Of a stretch of 64,000 bases of DNA, positions 61,961 through 64,000 are shown one piece after another. The DNA lies in assembly GCF_001463905.1 (NCBI RefSeq), contig NZ_BBWR01000009.1, positions 62,001 through 126,000 on the forward strand, in the 5' to 3' direction. The position numbers and the translations under genes were made by a program. Position 1 is the stretch's first letter. Every line of letters begins with the position of its first letter. Under the pieces are notes generated by a model. The model was not told the DNA's origin and made no database searches. It saw nothing but the letters and a program-made list of their open reading frames with translations. The stretch comes from Aureimonas frigidaquae (GTDB lineage Bacteria; Pseudomonadota; Alphaproteobacteria; Rhizobiales; Rhizobiaceae).

Positions 61961-62836
61961 TCAGAACCAGGTTTCCAGGAGTTCGGTGACGCGCGCGTCC
62001 CGCGCGCGGCCGGTTTCCCCGCCCATCACCACGACGATGAGGCGCTTGCCGCCGCGTTCGGCGGTGGCCACGAGGTGGAAGCCGGATGCCCGTATATAGC
62101 CGGTCTTCATGCCGTCGACGCCGCGGACCTTGCCGAGCAGCTTGTTGGTCGCCTCGTAGCGGCGGCCGTTGAAGGTGAACTCGCTGAGGCGGAAGAAGCC
62201 CTGATAGGCCGGGAAGCGCTGACGCACGGCGAGTGCCAGAAGGGCCATGTCGCGCGCGGTGGAGATCTGCGCCTCGTCCGGCAGGCCGGACGCGTTTGCG
62301 AAATGGGTGCGGGACAGGCCGAGCGCGCGAGCGCGCTGGTTCATGCGCTGGACGAAAGCCTCTTCCGATCCGCCGAGATTTTCAGCGATCACGGCGGCCA
62401 CGTCGTTGGCCGACCGCACCGCAAGGGCCGTCGCCGCCTCACGTGCGCTGATGCTGCTGCCGGCGGGCAGGCCGAGCCGGGCCGGCGGCTTCATCGCCGC
62501 GGCCGCGGACACGGTGAAGGGCGTTTCCAGAGAGACTTGACCGCTGTCGATCGCTTCGAACAGGAGATAAAGCGTCATCAGCTTGGTCAGCGAAGCCGGA
62601 TAGCGCAGTTCATTGGCGTTCTGCTGCCACAGAATGCGCCCTGTCGCAGCGTCCAGCACAAGCTCCGACCGTCCACGTTCCTCCACCGGGCCGAGCGATA
62701 CGGGCGTGGCGAGGGGGCGGCCCGTCGACGGTTCGACGTTGAGCACTTCCGTGCTTCGGCAGGCGCTGAGCGCAAGCCCGATCGCAAGGACGATGGCAAC
62801 GCGGCTGAAGAACCGGGACCGGGCGGCTTGGAACAT
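61961..62836 (-). CDS. D-alanyl-D-alanine carboxypeptidase family lipoprotein (PBP5/DacF-like)
   Basis: 291 aa peptidoglycan hydrolase/transpeptidase fold. A signal ending LALSAC (lipobox, Cys26) is followed by the active-site SLTK (Ser82, Lys85), the SxN motif in RSANDVAAVIAENLGG, and the KTG motif in GMKTGYIRASG. It trims the terminal D-Ala from pentapeptides. It lacks the C-terminal domain of E. coli PBP5. ATG 62836 starts the signal peptide; the frame runs to 62977 without function. Confidence 0.93.
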   Translation of the reverse strand: MFQAARSRFFSRVAIVLAIGLALSACRSTEVLNVEPSTGRPLATPVSLGPVEERGRSELVLDAATGRILWQQNANELRYPASLTKLMTLYLLFEAIDSGQVSLETPFTVSAAAAMKPPARLGLPAGSSISAREAATALAVRSANDVAAVIAENLGGSEEAFVQRMNQRARALGLSRTHFANASGLPDEAQISTARDMALLALAVRQRFPAYQGFFRLSEFTFNGRRYEATNKLLGKVRGVDGMKTGYIRASGFHLVATAERGGKRLIVVVMGGETGRARDARVTELLETWF

Positions 62837-62927
62837 GGCTGACTTTCGCGGGCAATTCGAGCTGTGGCCGTTCAAGCTCTTGTGCCAGAGCTTGCCTAAG
62901 AAGGCACTAAGACAAGGCCGCTTTCGG

Positions 62928-64000
62928 TCAGAAGCGGTAGCTCGCATCCACCATGCCGCCATGCCGGTCGACGCCATCGCCCAAGCTCCCGAAATAGGAT
63001 ACGCCGAAGCGCAGGCTGCGCGTTATGTCGACCGCGATCCCGGCCTTCAGGCTGACGCTGTCCTCTCCCACCGGGGTGCCCTGCGCCTCGAAGGGAAGCC
63101 CGCCCAGGAAGGCAAGCTGCGCTGCAGGCACGCTATCCCCGAAGGCGTGGTTCCAGGCCGCTTCCGCATAGACTTCCCCGGCAAGTCTGCCGAGCGGTGC
63201 GCGCAATCTTGCACCGAGAGACGAGAAGGTGACGTTCTCGCGTCCGCTGGCGACGCTCAAGGCGGCATCGCCCCCGCTTTCCGCGAAGGCATCGGTATCG
63301 ACCATGACGTGCGTCACCCCGACGAAGGGTTCGAGCAGCATGATCGAAACGGGCAGGGCGTAGGCAAGTTCGGCAAAGGCTGAGGCCGTGCTGGCATCGT
63401 AATCGGCGTTGAGCGTATCCCCGAAGAGCGGGAAGGCGATGCTGCGCTGCGTCGCCACGCTGTGCCAGCCATAGGTGCCGCCAGCGCTCAGGCGAAAGCC
63501 GTTCCACTGCGCACCGCCATACAGGCCGAGGAGGAGACTGTCGGTATCGGCCGTGGAGCCGCGGGCCGCGACATCGAAGGAGGAGCGGCCATACAGGGCC
63601 GCAGCGCCCAGAAAGGCCCGTTCGCCAATGGCCGCGTCCAGCCCCGCCATAACCCCGCCCTTACGCACATCGCCCTCAGCGGCATTGCCGTCGCCCGCGC
63701 GTGTGCCGCCATCGCCGAAGCCGGCGGCCCAGGCGCCAAGGTCGTGGACGCGCGTGGCCTCACCCTGCAGCGGTGCCGCCAGGCCAGGCTCCATGCGCTG
63801 CGCGCGGGCCAGCATGCCCTGCTGCAGCATTCGGTTGGTTTCCATCAGCTCGGTGCGAAGGCTGGCATGGACTTCGCCCGACAGAAGATCGAAAGCCTGC
63901 CGGGCATTGTCGGCGTTGCCGGACAGGACGGCCCGCTGCGCAAGATTGGCGGCCGGCGCACTGTCGAGACCCGCGCCCGCATTGCGCTGGTTGAAGGTGG
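62928..64000 (-). CDS. Autotransporter, C-terminal barrel (5' beyond window)
   Basis: The frame is open from the right edge, giving ~357 residues. A linker with AFDLLSGEVHASLRTEL leads to the autotransporter beta-domain: AWAAGFGDGG, DVRKGGVMAGLDAAIGERAFLGAAALY split over strands, FVGVTHVMVDTDAF, and a last strand ending VDASYRF with the terminal Phe needed for BAM. The passenger is outside the window. An internal Met at 63845 is not the start. Confidence 0.92.
   Translation of the reverse strand, partial: TFNQRNAGAGLDSAPAANLAQRAVLSGNADNARQAFDLLSGEVHASLRTELMETNRMLQQGMLARAQRMEPGLAAPLQGEATRVHDLGAWAAGFGDGGTRAGDGNAAEGDVRKGGVMAGLDAAIGERAFLGAAALYGRSSFDVAARGSTADTDSLLLGLYGGAQWNGFRLSAGGTYGWHSVATQRSIAFPLFGDTLNADYDASTASAFAELAYALPVSIMLLEPFVGVTHVMVDTDAFAESGGDAALSVASGRENVTFSSLGARLRAPLGRLAGEVYAEAAWNHAFGDSVPAAQLAFLGGLPFEAQGTPVGEDSVSLKAGIAVDITRSLRFGVSYFGSLGDGVDRHGGMVDASYRF

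Overview
The window is a high-GC chromosomal segment of an alphaproteobacterium, most likely order Hyphomicrobiales (Rhizobiales). I base this on several features. The gene order ends murB and continues ddlB-ftsQ-ftsA-ftsZ, lpxC, bamD, recN, ligA. There is a circularly permuted two-piece tmRNA and the cell-cycle kinase CckA close to recA. A 2179-residue coiled-coil protein resembles the Growth Pole Ring protein (GPR/RgsE) of polar-growing rhizobia. BA14K, SspB-alpha, DUF4169 and I78-inhibitor proteins are also present. A family-level placement such as Aurantimonadaceae would be a guess.

Layout. 1-11.5 kb: division and envelope cluster plus two DNA-repair genes; a perfect TTAA-N7-TTAA CtrA-type box lies just before ddlB. 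11.5-20.3 kb: mixed housekeeping genes (Tim44-like protein, BA14K protein, I78 inhibitor, aminopeptidase P, prmA, SCO1-like copper chaperone, a hexapeptide acyltransferase of the phosphonate-operon type, an MFS exporter and a PhzF protein). 20.3-27 kb: uvrD behind a perfect GAAC-N7-GAAC SOS box, then an AsmA-like giant. 26.9-30.4 kb: ribbon-helix-helix protein, DUF4169 protein, ClpXP adaptor SspB, tmRNA, thyX and dgcA. tmRNA and SspB, which tag and deliver stalled-ribosome products, are adjacent. 30.6-35 kb: an Mla/MCE lipid-transport operon with STAS-MlaE, MlaF, MlaD and a PqiC-like lipoprotein. 36-42.5 kb: the giant GPR-like gene. 43-45.8 kb: a small unknown gene, an adrenodoxin-type ferredoxin, a DUF922 protein, folP and folK.

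45.8-49.3 kb is the accessory spot. Three minus-strand genes of clearly lower GC form a compact operon: a Sec-exported six-cysteine LprI-like protein, a protein with a lysozyme-like N-terminus and a C-terminal HINT domain, and a second, diverged LprI-like protein. LprI-family proteins are lysozyme inhibitors, so the arrangement reads as a muramidase effector flanked by two periplasmic immunity proteins. The island lies between an intact secreted-protein gene and a decayed partial copy of that gene in the same orientation.

49.4-64 kb: YcjF/YcjX pair, SixA-type phosphatase, a DksA with a degenerate zinc finger, FliO-like protein, cckA, recA, alaS, a D,D-carboxypeptidase lipoprotein, and the C-terminal part of an autotransporter that runs off the right edge. 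No tRNA, rRNA, CRISPR array, transposase or integrase was seen.
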